Origin: JBBPYR01 sp038199755
GTDB taxonomy: Bacteria > Chloroflexota > Ktedonobacteria > Ktedonobacterales > Ktedonobacteraceae
Length of the DNA: 41,073 bases
Reading direction: 5' to 3'
Assembly: GCA_038199755.1 (NCBI GenBank)
Contig: JBBPYR010000245.1
Span: forward strand, 1-41,073
Part shown: piece by piece, positions 1 through 6,630 of the stretch
How the letters are laid out: each line of letters opens with the position of its first letter
Numbering within the stretch: the stretch's first letter is position 1
The notes under the pieces: model-generated
Databases searched by the model: none
The model's input: the letters and a program-made list of their open reading frames with translations, nothing else
Told to the model about the DNA's origin: nothing
Position numbers and translations under genes: made by a program

Positions 1-527
1 AGCCAGCTAATTCCGCCGGTCAAGATACACCACCAGAGCGCAGAACCGAGAAACACGCCGCACACCACAAGCAAAGCAGTGAGTGGGCTATTTGCTTGCC
101 CACCCACACCAATGCCGGCAAAAATGGCCGCGAACGAGAGAATCGTTAATGGGTTAGTCAGTGTTAGCAAAAAGGTAGAGCTATATGCGCCGACAAAGGT
201 TGTTATGGTTGCTACCTTTTCTTCAGTAGCGGCTCGTTCAGCAGGTTTGGAGAGCAGGGTCTTCACACCCAGGTAGAGTAGAAAGAGACCGCCTAGTATA
301 CGAACCCAAAGTTGTTGACTTACGAGGAAGCTGGCGATCACCGTCAAGCCAAAGCCCGCAATACTTCCATAGAGCGCATCGGCAGTAGCTATACCCATAC
401 CTGAAATCAAGCCATAGCGAAAACCGCGCAACAGCGTGCGTTGTATACATAACACGCTCATAGGGCCAATGGTGGCGGCAACTGAGAGGCCAATCAGCAA
501 GCCGCGCAACAGAAAATTACTATCCAT
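1..527 (-). CDS. LysE/RhtB-family amino-acid exporter, 3' end cut by the window
   Basis: Reading the minus strand from the ATG at 527 gives at least 175 hydrophobic residues without a stop, running off the left edge. The N terminus (MDSNFLLRGLLIGLSVAATI, then GPMSVLCIQRTL and GFRYGLISGMGIATADALYG) is typical of LysE/RhtB inner-membrane exporters, with the conserved GP in the first helix and a G-x-AxxDxxYG-like segment. Several membrane segments follow, including the TNPLTILSF motif of the family. A GGAGA ribosome-binding site lies 7 bases before the ATG. The substrate cannot be read from sequence; the family exports amino acids or small metabolites. The gene is preceded by a promoter, a short peptide ORF and a terminator-like hairpin, so it may be controlled by attenuation. 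Confidence 0.88.
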   Translation of the reverse strand, partial: MDSNFLLRGLLIGLSVAATIGPMSVLCIQRTLLRGFRYGLISGMGIATADALYGSIAGFGLTVIASFLVSQQLWVRILGGLFLLYLGVKTLLSKPAERAATEEKVATITTFVGAYSSTFLLTLTNPLTILSFAAIFAGIGVGGQANSPLTALLVVCGVFLGSALWWCILTGGISW

Positions 528-578
528 GTCTTTCTCCTATCAAGACACTAGTGTTACGGTTTTTACAACATAAAAAAT

Positions 579-605
579 CGCCAGGCCTTCATTGAAGGTC
601 TGGCG
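579..605 (-). terminator. Intrinsic terminator/attenuator hairpin before the LysE-type gene
   Basis: The arms cgccaggcc and ggtctggcg, extended by ttc/gaa, close over a small loop. Read on the minus strand the hairpin is followed directly by six T residues. It lies between a 33-codon ORF (638-739) and the exporter start at 527, so it can stop transcription before the exporter. This arrangement fits a leader attenuator better than an ordinary gene end, because no full gene ends upstream of it on this strand. Confidence 0.7.
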
Positions 606-637
606 ATAAGTGATGTCTGCTTATTGTATGCTTGTAG

Positions 638-739
638 TTAGGGGATTAAGGGTAGACGAAGCAAACCAAACCTTCTTATGATCTGGCTGGTCTGCTGCTG
701 TTGCGTTGTGACAGAAAGCATGTGCTTTTGTCGGCTCAT
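638..739 (-). CDS. Probable 33-residue leader peptide of the LysE-type exporter
   Basis: The minus-strand ORF runs from the ATG at 739 to TAA at 638-640. It encodes MSRQKHMLSVTTQQQQ followed by TSQIIRRFGLLRLPLIP. A GGGGAG ribosome-binding site lies upstream of the ATG, and a promoter with TTGTCT-18-TATACT spacing sits about 40 bases before it. The ORF ends 33 bases before a terminator hairpin that precedes the exporter gene. A promoter, a short translated ORF, a terminator and an amino-acid exporter together are the usual layout of ribosome-mediated attenuation. The run of four glutamines and the Leu/Arg-rich C terminus are possible sensing segments. No homologue is recognised, and it could be a chance ORF. 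Confidence 0.5.
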   Translation of the reverse strand: MSRQKHMLSVTTQQQQTSQIIRRFGLLRLPLIP

Positions 740-785
740 TCCACTACTCCCCAGTTGATGATTTAAGGGCATACACGATAAGCTG

Positions 786-815
786 AGTATAGCATAAACT
801 AACCTACTCAGACAA
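786..815 (-). promoter_or_regulatory. Predicted sigma-70 promoter of the leader peptide/LysE transcript
   Basis: On the minus strand TTGTCT (810-815) and TATACT (786-791) are separated by 18 bases. Transcription would start near 779, giving a leader of about 250 bases before the exporter start codon. Confidence 0.55.
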
Positions 816-860
816 GCAAAAATGGCATGAACAGAAATAGATTTTTTAGCTCTGTTGAGC

Positions 861-889
861 TTGCATAAGCAAGTACATCACAATACACT
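861..889 (+). promoter_or_regulatory. Predicted sigma-70 promoter of the aldo/keto reductase gene
   Basis: TTGCAT (861-866) and TACACT (884-889) are separated by 17 bases, about 70 bases before the start codon at 960. It is divergent to the LysE leader promoter at 786-815, so the two may share control. Confidence 0.5.
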
Positions 890-959
890 TAGAGTAATTT
901 CGTAGTACAATGAGCTTACTCACAAGCACACGTGAGTACAACATGGAATGGAGAATACG

Positions 960-1946
960 ATGGAATACCGTCCACTAGGGCGTACTGGCTGGAATATTTC
1001 AACCATCGGCTTTGGCTCATGGGGCATTGGTGGCGATGCCTGGGGAAGCACTGATGACAAAACCTCACTAGCAGCCCTGCACCGTGCGATTGAGCTGGGG
1101 ATAAACTTTATTGATACGGCAGATGTGTATGGCGATGGACATTCTGAGCAACTCATTGCACAAGTGCGTAAATCACACACCGAACAACTGATCATAGCTA
1201 CCAAAGCGGGGCGACGCCTCAATCCGCATGTAGCCGAGGGCTATAATCGTCAGAACCTCACCAGTTTTGTTGAGCGCAGCCTACGCAATCTGCAAACGGA
1301 GTCACTCGATCTGCTACAACTGCACTGCCCGCCATCGCCAGTCTACGATATGCCAGAGGTCTTCGCGGCCCTCGATGGTCTCGTGCAGCAAGGCAAGGTG
1401 CGCTTCTATGGCGTCAGTGTGGAGCGCGTCGATGAGGCTCTGAAAGCGATTACCTATCCCAATGTGCAAAGTGTACAAATTATATTCAACATGTTTCGGA
1501 TGAAACCAGCAGAACAATTCTTTGCCGCTGCCCGTGAGCGACAGGTTGGAATATTAGCGCGTGTCCCCCTCGCGAGCGGTTTGCTCACTGGTAAGCTAAC
1601 ACGTCAGAGCCAGTTCAGCCCCAACGATCATCGCAGCTTCAACCGTCACGGCGAGTCCTTTGACCAGGGAGAAACCTTCTCAGGTGTTGACTACGAGATC
1701 GGATTACAGGCAGTAGAACAACTGCAAGCACTCGTCCCAGCCGGGGCAACGATGGCCCAACTCGCCTTGCGTTGGATTTTGATGTTTCCAGAGGTCAGCA
1801 CAGCCATCCCTGGCGCGAAAAATCCGCAGCAGGCGGAAGATAATGTAGCAGCCGCCAACCTTGCCACATTAAGCAAGGAGACCATGCAGCGTGTGCAAGA
1901 GGTCTATGACACCTACATTCGCTCACAGGTACAAGATCGCTGGTAG
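960..1946 (+). CDS. Aldo/keto reductase
   Basis: A 328-residue NAD(P)H-dependent oxidoreductase of the aldo/keto reductase superfamily, a cytosolic TIM barrel that reduces aldehydes or ketones. The catalytic tetrad is visible: Asp52 and Tyr57 in FIDTADVYG, Lys82 in ATKAG and His122 in LLQLHCPP. The N-terminal MEYRPLGRTGWNISTIGFG is typical of the YajO/IolS-like branch, as is the late IPGAKNPQQAEDN cofactor-binding segment. I chose the ATG at 960 because GGAATGGAG lies a suitable distance upstream; an ATG at 948 in the same frame is possible and adds four residues. It stands alone between the exporter leader (divergent) and aat. The substrate is not predictable. Confidence 0.92.
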   Translation: MEYRPLGRTGWNISTIGFGSWGIGGDAWGSTDDKTSLAALHRAIELGINFIDTADVYGDGHSEQLIAQVRKSHTEQLIIATKAGRRLNPHVAEGYNRQNLTSFVERSLRNLQTESLDLLQLHCPPSPVYDMPEVFAALDGLVQQGKVRFYGVSVERVDEALKAITYPNVQSVQIIFNMFRMKPAEQFFAAARERQVGILARVPLASGLLTGKLTRQSQFSPNDHRSFNRHGESFDQGETFSGVDYEIGLQAVEQLQALVPAGATMAQLALRWILMFPEVSTAIPGAKNPQQAEDNVAAANLATLSKETMQRVQEVYDTYIRSQVQDRW

Positions 1947-1979
1947 CCAAGTCAAGGAGGTGTCCATTGTGTTCTCCTA

Positions 1980-1988
1980 TGCTATGAT
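1980..1988 (+). promoter_or_regulatory. Extended -10 promoter candidate for aat
   Basis: TGCTATGAT is a TGn-extended -10 motif without a good -35. It would start transcription near 1995, about 40 bases before the aat start codon at 2035. Confidence 0.4.
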
Positions 1989-2034
1989 ATACATGAGTAT
2001 AACGTTATAGGTTGAAGTCAAGAGTGATTGAGAT

Positions 2035-2625
2035 ATGACAGGCACAGCAGCACAACCGCTCGATCCGGTTGTACTCATCAATGCCTACGCACAGGGCATT
2101 TTCCCAATGGCGGATCACGATGGGAAGCTTCATTGGTATGCCCCCGATCCTCGTGCTATTTTGGAACATGACCATCTGCATGTTTCCCGTTCGTTGCGTG
2201 CCACGCTGCGTAAGGGCATCTATACCCTACGCATGGATTCAGCATTTGAAGCTGTCATGCGCTGTTGTGCAGATCGCGCCGAAACGTGGATCAATGAAGA
2301 GTTTATCAAAAGCTACACCCAATTACATCGTGTCGGCTTCGCCCACAGCGTGGAAGCGTGGCAAGATGGGCGGTTGGTCGGTGGGCTATACGGTATCGCA
2401 CTCGGTGGTGCCTTCATGGGCGAAAGCATGTTTTCCTATGCCACCGATGCCTCAAAGGTGAGTCTTGTTACGCTGGTGGGGCATCTCAAAGCACGTGGCT
2501 ATGTTCTGCATGACACCCAGTTTGTTACGCCGCACTTAGCCACGTTGGGAGTGACGGAAATTTCACGCAGCAGCTATGAGCGGCGACTGCGTGCGGCACT
2601 CAAGCTCAAATGCACATGGTCGTAG
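2035..2625 (+). CDS. aat: Leucyl/phenylalanyl-tRNA-protein transferase
   Basis: A 196-residue cytosolic enzyme that transfers Leu or Phe from aminoacyl-tRNA to proteins with N-terminal Arg or Lys, marking them for ClpS/ClpAP-type degradation under the N-end rule. Family hallmarks are AYAQGIFPMAD and HWYAPDPRAIL near the N terminus, the central ETWINEEFIKSYTQLHRVGFAHSVEAW region, GGLYGIALGGAFMGESMFS and the late HDTQFVTPHLATLG motif. Length is at the short end of the family, with no sign of truncation. An extended -10 promoter lies upstream at 1980, but the ribosome-binding site before the ATG is weak. A stop at 2008 in the same frame excludes an upstream extension. It converges on ctaG with a 15-base gap. 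Confidence 0.94.
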   Translation: MTGTAAQPLDPVVLINAYAQGIFPMADHDGKLHWYAPDPRAILEHDHLHVSRSLRATLRKGIYTLRMDSAFEAVMRCCADRAETWINEEFIKSYTQLHRVGFAHSVEAWQDGRLVGGLYGIALGGAFMGESMFSYATDASKVSLVTLVGHLKARGYVLHDTQFVTPHLATLGVTEISRSSYERRLRAALKLKCTWS

Positions 2626-2640
2626 AATGCGTAGCACCTC

Positions 2641-3540
2641 TTATTTCGACTCAGATCTTTCTTCTACCCCTTCCTCGTCGTCCTCATAATACTCTTCATA
2701 CTCTTCCACATCGGCCCGCTCTTGCCGTCGCTGATCTCTGAGTTTCGTTTGTTGCTCGATCTGGCCAAGCCAGCGGAAGAAGAGCGGCGACATGACCACG
2801 AGATCAATTAAGCCGGGGATGAGCAAAAGCGCACCACCCACGGCTTGATCGGCAAAGGGGCTGATACCAAGCTGGGCGGGTATGGCATAGTAGGGATACA
2901 AGGTTGTACCTGTAAAAACGAGCACAAAGGCAAAGATATCAACGGGTTGGCCATCAAAAAACGCGTAGAGCATCTGCATTGGATAACTCATCTGATGCAG
3001 TTCGCGGACAGAGCCAATCAGGGGCCACCAGTTCAGTAACGCCGCCACAAAAATACTCAAAAGCTCAACATGATAAAGCGTGCCATAGCTAAGCGCGATA
3101 TGATAGAGACGCGGTGTATGCCACAACAGGAAGAGCAGATTAAACGTGATCGACGCCACCAATGGGCGCGTCAGCGTCCTTAAGACCGAGCCTATGACAG
3201 GCAAGGCTATCAGCGGGCGTAACAGCGATGCGGGGCAAGCAAACAGCATCAGGGGAGCACACAGCGTCGTGAGCAGCACCGCCTGTGCCATGTGTACGGA
3301 AAAGAGTTGTGTGCGTGCAATCGTGTCTATCGGTGTCAGCAAAAGGATTGCCATAATTGCGATGGCCGAAAAGAATGCTATCACGTGACGCGTTTTCACC
3401 GGAGTATCCAGCCCATCCGGCGTATTTTTGACAGTACGCACCTTAGCTTGCTTGAGCGCAATAAGATAGAGTGCGGACAGCACGATCAGAAATATGAGCG
3501 TTCCTACACTCCAATGCCATGTAAGAGAGAGGCCATACAT
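2641..3540 (-). CDS. ctaG: Cytochrome c oxidase assembly factor CtaG (caa3 type)
   Basis: A 299-residue multi-pass membrane protein of the caa3_CtaG family, which helps copper delivery and assembly of caa3-type cytochrome c oxidase. About seven hydrophobic segments are visible. Family motifs are FSVHMAQAVLLTTLCAPLML, FNLLFLLWHTPRLYHIAL and the terminal LLLIPGLIDLVVMSPLFFRW. The histidines in these segments are likely copper ligands, by family knowledge. The C terminus ends in a charged tail with a long Glu/Asp/Tyr run, unusual for the family and probably cytoplasmic. The start at 3540 has GATGGAG upstream, and a strong promoter with a palindrome over its -10 lies at 3598-3626. No oxidase subunit genes are in this window. 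Confidence 0.88.
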   Translation of the reverse strand: MYGLSLTWHWSVGTLIFLIVLSALYLIALKQAKVRTVKNTPDGLDTPVKTRHVIAFFSAIAIMAILLLTPIDTIARTQLFSVHMAQAVLLTTLCAPLMLFACPASLLRPLIALPVIGSVLRTLTRPLVASITFNLLFLLWHTPRLYHIALSYGTLYHVELLSIFVAALLNWWPLIGSVRELHQMSYPMQMLYAFFDGQPVDIFAFVLVFTGTTLYPYYAIPAQLGISPFADQAVGGALLLIPGLIDLVVMSPLFFRWLGQIEQQTKLRDQRRQERADVEEYEEYYEDDEEGVEERSESK

Positions 3541-3597
3541 TGAAAAAACTCCATCTAAAAATAAGAGCGCAAAACATACATTTTTTTATCTTGCCCT

Positions 3598-3626
3598 AGT
3601 ATAGGGCAGAAAAGTAAGAGATGCAA
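3598..3626 (-). promoter_or_regulatory. Predicted ctaG promoter with an overlapping palindromic operator
   Basis: On the minus strand TTGCAT (3621-3626) and TATACT (3598-3603) are separated by exactly 17 bases. The -10 is embedded in the perfect palindrome tgcccta-gta-tagggca at 3592-3608, a likely repressor site. Confidence 0.6.
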
Positions 3627-3954
3627 AGATAGATAGGATGTACCAATTTTCTGTTTTCGACAGTCTTATTTAGTAGAGATGCCTCACATAAGCGTAGGGA
3701 CCCCACAAGCATAGAATATGAGCGAGGATGGAAGGATATCTACCTGTGGCGTTGACGGGAAATGTGAGAAATTACCAGTAACTTATACGCACCCAATAAC
3801 GTCTATAGTGATAGACAAGGAATTTTTAGAGGAAGGGAATATGTTGTATATGGTGTGGGGGGTTTGAGCGTATATGTAGCAAGTAGACCAAAGGGGGTCT
3901 GCTCGGTGATCGTTTGTAGGTCTTGTTTGATTATTAGTCACGGAGCAAAAAATT
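3627..3954. other. Intergenic region between ctaG promoter and the 67-residue gene
   Basis: About 330 bases without a credible ORF on either strand. Besides the ctaG promoter to its left, I see only a weak inverted pair agacc/ggtct near 3890-3905 and several TATA-like stretches without a matching -35. The promoter of the gene at 3955 should lie here but could not be fixed. Confidence 0.5.
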
Positions 3955-4158
3955 ATGATGCCAGAACGTTTTTATACAACTGATGGTACCGACCTTGACC
4001 GTCTACTCTCGATGGGTTTTTCTGAAACCGAGGCTGGCCGCCTCATCCACATGAAAGATCACGTTTCCGAGCAGGCTGAATATCGCGAGATGGTGGAAGA
4101 AAGCCGCAGGCTGAATTTCATTCGCTGGCTGGTTGAGCATGATCGCATGAGCAAGTAG
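3955..4158 (+). CDS. Small hypothetical protein, 67 residues
   Basis: The ORF starts ATGATG with GGAGC about 8 bases upstream (either ATG may be used) and ends ten bases before a long terminator hairpin, which supports it being a real gene. The product (MMPERFYTTDGTDLDRLLSM, then GFSETEAGRLIHMKD and a helical, charged C terminus) is soluble, with no signal peptide or cysteines. The GFSETEAGRLI segment looks like a short three-helix or UBA-like fold, but this is only an impression. I do not recognise the family. It converges with rnpB. Confidence 0.65.
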   Translation: MMPERFYTTDGTDLDRLLSMGFSETEAGRLIHMKDHVSEQAEYREMVEESRRLNFIRWLVEHDRMSK

Positions 4159-4167
4159 CCCTCGCGT

Positions 4168-4235
4168 AGCACATAAAAAGCAGCAAAGCATCTCAGAAGT
4201 CTAATTCTGAGATGCTTTGCTGCTTTTTATGTGCT
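4168..4235. terminator. Bidirectional terminator, perfect 30-31 bp inverted repeat
   Basis: The arms 4168-4197 and 4206-4235 are perfectly complementary over 30 bases, 31 with the next pair, around an eight-base loop. T-rich stretches inside and after the right arm fit termination of the 67-residue gene on the plus strand. It also lies just beyond the 3' end of rnpB on the minus strand. Confidence 0.85.
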
Positions 4236-4266
4236 TTTCATGTACTATGAATACTATTTTGGGGTA

Positions 4267-4684
4267 GGCTGAGGAAGCCGTAAGCCGAATTCTGTACCTG
4301 CCAGCCTTACGGCATAGCAGGCAGCAATCATCTATCTGGGATGTTAGTTACCTAACACCTCAAGCGACCAACCCGAAGGTTAACAGGCGAGCAACCTGCA
4401 AGCTACCCACAAAGTGCATAGCTTTCCCTCTACTTGGTCTTGCTCCAGATGGGGTTTACCCAGCCAGGCGATCACCCGTCTGCTGGTAAGCTCTTACCTT
4501 ACCATTTCACCCTTACCCGATACCACGGGACAACGGGTATCCCTTGCACATGGAGTGATACGGGCGGTATGTTTCTGTGGCACTTTCCTTAAGGTTTCCC
4601 TTACTGGACGTTATCCAGCATCCTGCTCTATGGAGTTCGGACTTTCCTCGGATGTGTATCCGCGATTGCTTGTCTTCCTCAACC
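4267..4684 (-). ncRNA. rnpB: RNase P RNA, type A
   Basis: This is the catalytic RNA that cleaves 5' leaders from pre-tRNA. On the minus strand the conserved CR-I block gaggaaagtccg appears near the 5' end and the conserved 3' block acagaattcggctta near the 3' end, with the usual intermediate helices. Eleven-base strands at 4674-4684 and 4267-4277 pair to close helix P1 with one G-U pair, which sets the boundaries and gives about 418 nt. The gene is head-to-head with selD and converges with the 67-residue gene. Confidence 0.93.
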
Positions 4685-4691
4685 CGTTGTA

Positions 4692-4720
4692 AGAGTAACA
4701 CATCTTGTATGATCCGTCCA
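4692..4720 (-). promoter_or_regulatory. Candidate rnpB promoter
   Basis: On the minus strand TGGACG (4715-4720) and TACTCT (4692-4697) are separated by 17 bases. Both hexamers are poor, but the predicted start near 4685 coincides with the RNA 5' end deduced from helix P1. Confidence 0.35.
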
Positions 4721-4740
4721 GAGGTGAGTGTTTCACAGAA

Positions 4741-4795
4741 TTGACACACAATGCAACATAGATACATTGCCATAAAAGCCAAAACAGGTTACAAT
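4741..4795 (+). promoter_or_regulatory. Two tandem sigma-70-like promoters of selD-rnc-rpoN
   Basis: P1 is TTGACA (4741-4746), 16 bases, TACATT (4763-4768). P2 is TTGCCA (4767-4772), 17 bases, TACAAT (4790-4795). P2 would start near 4802, before both candidate selD start codons (4821 and 4842) and well before the ATG at 4905. Confidence 0.6.
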
Positions 4796-4841
4796 GTCGG
4801 TGGTGTGAATTACAAAAAGCATGTCTAAGGATTATTCGTGT

Positions 4842-5900
4842 ATGTCTACAGGCCGACAGATTCGCCTTACATCCCTTGCCAGCTGCGCTGGGTGAGCATC
4901 GAAAATGGGCCCGGCTGCCCTGGCGCAGGTTCTGCGTCCACTCACTTCACCTTCCGCACCAGCAGATCTACTGGTTGGCTTACAGGCCGCAGATGACGCG
5001 GCTGTCTATCGATTGAACGCGCAACAGGCTATCATCAGCACAGCGGATTTCTTTCCGCCTGTTGTGGACGATCCGTATGCCTTCGGAGCCATTGCAGCAG
5101 CCAATGCACTCAGCGATGTGTATGCCATGGGTGGTCAAGTTCTGATGGCACTCAATCTGGTGGCATGGCCCGATAACCTGGAGTCAGAGATACTCAGCGA
5201 AGTACTACGCGGCGGCAGCGACATCATGGCACTGGCGGGCGGCGTTATCGCTGGTGGCCATACTGTTACCGATAAAGAACCGAAATATGGCCTTTCCGTC
5301 ACAGGAACAGTCCATCCAGAACATATTTTAACTAAAGGGGGAGCCAGACCCGGTGATCTTCTGGTACTTGGGAAACCGCTAGGAACAGGCTTGATTACCA
5401 CAGCTCATAAACGGAGTCTCGTCGAGGAAAGCGATCTACAGGCGGCAATACGTTCTATGATGTGCTTGAACCGCTCGGCAAGCGAGGCGTTGGTGCAGGC
5501 AGGCGACAGGGTACACGCAGTAACAGACATTACGGGTTTTGGTCTACTGGGGCATGCTTGGGAGATGGCGTCACAAAGCCATGTTGGGATGCGTATACGG
5601 CACGCTGCCTTACCGCTTTTGCCGAATACGCGTCACTATGCCGAGTTGGGATGCATCACCGGCGGCGCGCATCGCAATGAAGAGTATCTCGCAGCGCACG
5701 TGCGTTTCGCACCAGCAATTGACGCCCTTGACCGCGAAATCGTGTGGGATCCACAAACATCAGGTGGCCTGTTCGCGGCCATCGATCCGAGGCTCTGGCC
5801 CTCACTGGCGGCTTTGGGAGCAGATATCCCCTTCTGGCTCATTGGCGAGGTAACAGAGGTCAAACAGGATGATGTAGACATGTTGTTGGAGGTATATTAA
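4842..5900 (+). CDS. selD: Selenide, water dikinase SelD, itself a selenoprotein (TGA at 4893 read as Sec)
   Basis: SelD makes selenophosphate from selenide and ATP, the selenium donor for selenocysteine and selenouridine. From the ATG at 4842 the frame reads MSTGRQIRLTSLASCAG, then TGA, then ASKMGPAALAQVLRPL. This matches the family N terminus, in which the catalytic Cys of the GxGC-x-C-K motif (Cys17, Lys20 in E. coli) is here codon 18, with Lys21 after it. So the TGA at 4893-4895 sits exactly where many SelD proteins carry selenocysteine. The rest is standard: DDAAVY, SDVYAMGG, GGHTV and DPQTSGGL. Total 352 residues including Sec. AAGGA lies 10 bases before the ATG; an in-frame ATG at 4821 is an alternative. 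A start at 4905 would delete the active site. The stop codon overlaps the rnc start by one base. Confidence 0.93.
4921..4940 (+). promoter_or_regulatory. SECIS-like hairpin in selD
   Basis: An eight-pair hairpin begins 25 bases after the in-frame TGA. Pairs are 4921-4923 with 4938-4940 and 4924-4928 with 4932-4936, leaving a bulged U at 4937 and a GUU loop. The core gCAGGUUCUGc closely resembles the gCAGGUCUGc apex of the E. coli fdhF SECIS, which binds SelB. The loop is about 33 bases after the UGA, further than in fdhF. Confidence 0.7.
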
Positions 5901-6580
5901 TGTACGAACCGCTAGAGCAAATTATCGGCGTTCATTTTCAAAACGCAGACTTGTTAGGCTTAGCCCTGACCCATCGCTCCTTTATCTATGAGACGGCGGG
6001 TGAAGGACTCATCTCAAACGAGCGTCTTGAATTTTTAGGAGATTCTATTCTCGCATTGATCAGCGCAGATTTTCTCTATCGCACCTATCCGCTTTTGGCG
6101 GAAGGAGAGCTTACCGATGTGCGTGCTATCCTGGTGCGGGCGGAAACGCTGGCAAACTTCGCGCGTGAGATTGATATCGGTAGCTATTTGCGTATGGGCA
6201 AGGGTGAACAGCACACTGGTGGCGGACAACGTGTGCTGGCCTCGGCATTTGAAGCTCTTTTGGGCGCCATCTACCTCGACCAGGGATTAGAAGAGGTGCA
6301 GCACTTCTTGCTGCCTAAACTAGAACCGCTCGCCCATACGATTGTCAGCAAGAAGTTGTTTAAAGACAACAAATCTCTTTTCCAGGAATTGGCTCAGGCC
6401 CATGATGGTATTACGCCATCATACCGACTGGTAGGCCAGGAAGGGCCATCGCATAACCGTGAATTTACGGTGGAGGTGCTTTTAGGGGAGCAGGTAGCTG
6501 GAAGAGGACAAGGACGCAACAAGCAAGGTGCAGAACAAGAGGCGGCGCACGCTGCACTACAAAATAGAGGATGGATTTAA
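5900..6580 (+). CDS. rnc: Ribonuclease III
   Basis: A 226-residue double-strand-specific endoribonuclease that processes rRNA precursors and other structured RNAs. The N-terminal catalytic domain (about 1-150) carries the signature NERLEFLGDSIL, with the metal-binding acidic residues, and the second acidic site in ASAFEALLGAIYLDQG. The C-terminal double-stranded-RNA-binding domain (about 155-225) shows KSLFQELAQA and the terminal GRGQGRNKQGAEQEAAHAAL. The ATG overlaps the TAA of selD by one base, so the two are translationally coupled and cotranscribed. Length is normal and nothing is missing. Confidence 0.95.
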   Translation: MYEPLEQIIGVHFQNADLLGLALTHRSFIYETAGEGLISNERLEFLGDSILALISADFLYRTYPLLAEGELTDVRAILVRAETLANFAREIDIGSYLRMGKGEQHTGGGQRVLASAFEALLGAIYLDQGLEEVQHFLLPKLEPLAHTIVSKKLFKDNKSLFQELAQAHDGITPSYRLVGQEGPSHNREFTVEVLLGEQVAGRGQGRNKQGAEQEAAHAALQNRGWI

Positions 6581-6630
6581 GCGGCGTTTCATCGTGGTAT
6601 ATATTGTAAGAGGGGAAAGAGGCAACGCGC

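Noticed and set aside
579..815. T-box or amino-acid riboswitch upstream of the LysE-type gene
   Set aside because: I found no T-box consensus or known lysine/glycine riboswitch core; a translated leader peptide explains the layout better.
4414..4782. ORFs on both strands over 4414-4782
   Set aside because: They lie within RNase P RNA and its promoter region, whose conserved blocks and P1 pairing are clear.
4905..5900. SelD starting at the ATG at 4905
   Set aside because: This start lacks a good ribosome-binding site and removes the catalytic Cys/Sec and Lys; the frame from 4842 through the TGA fits the family.
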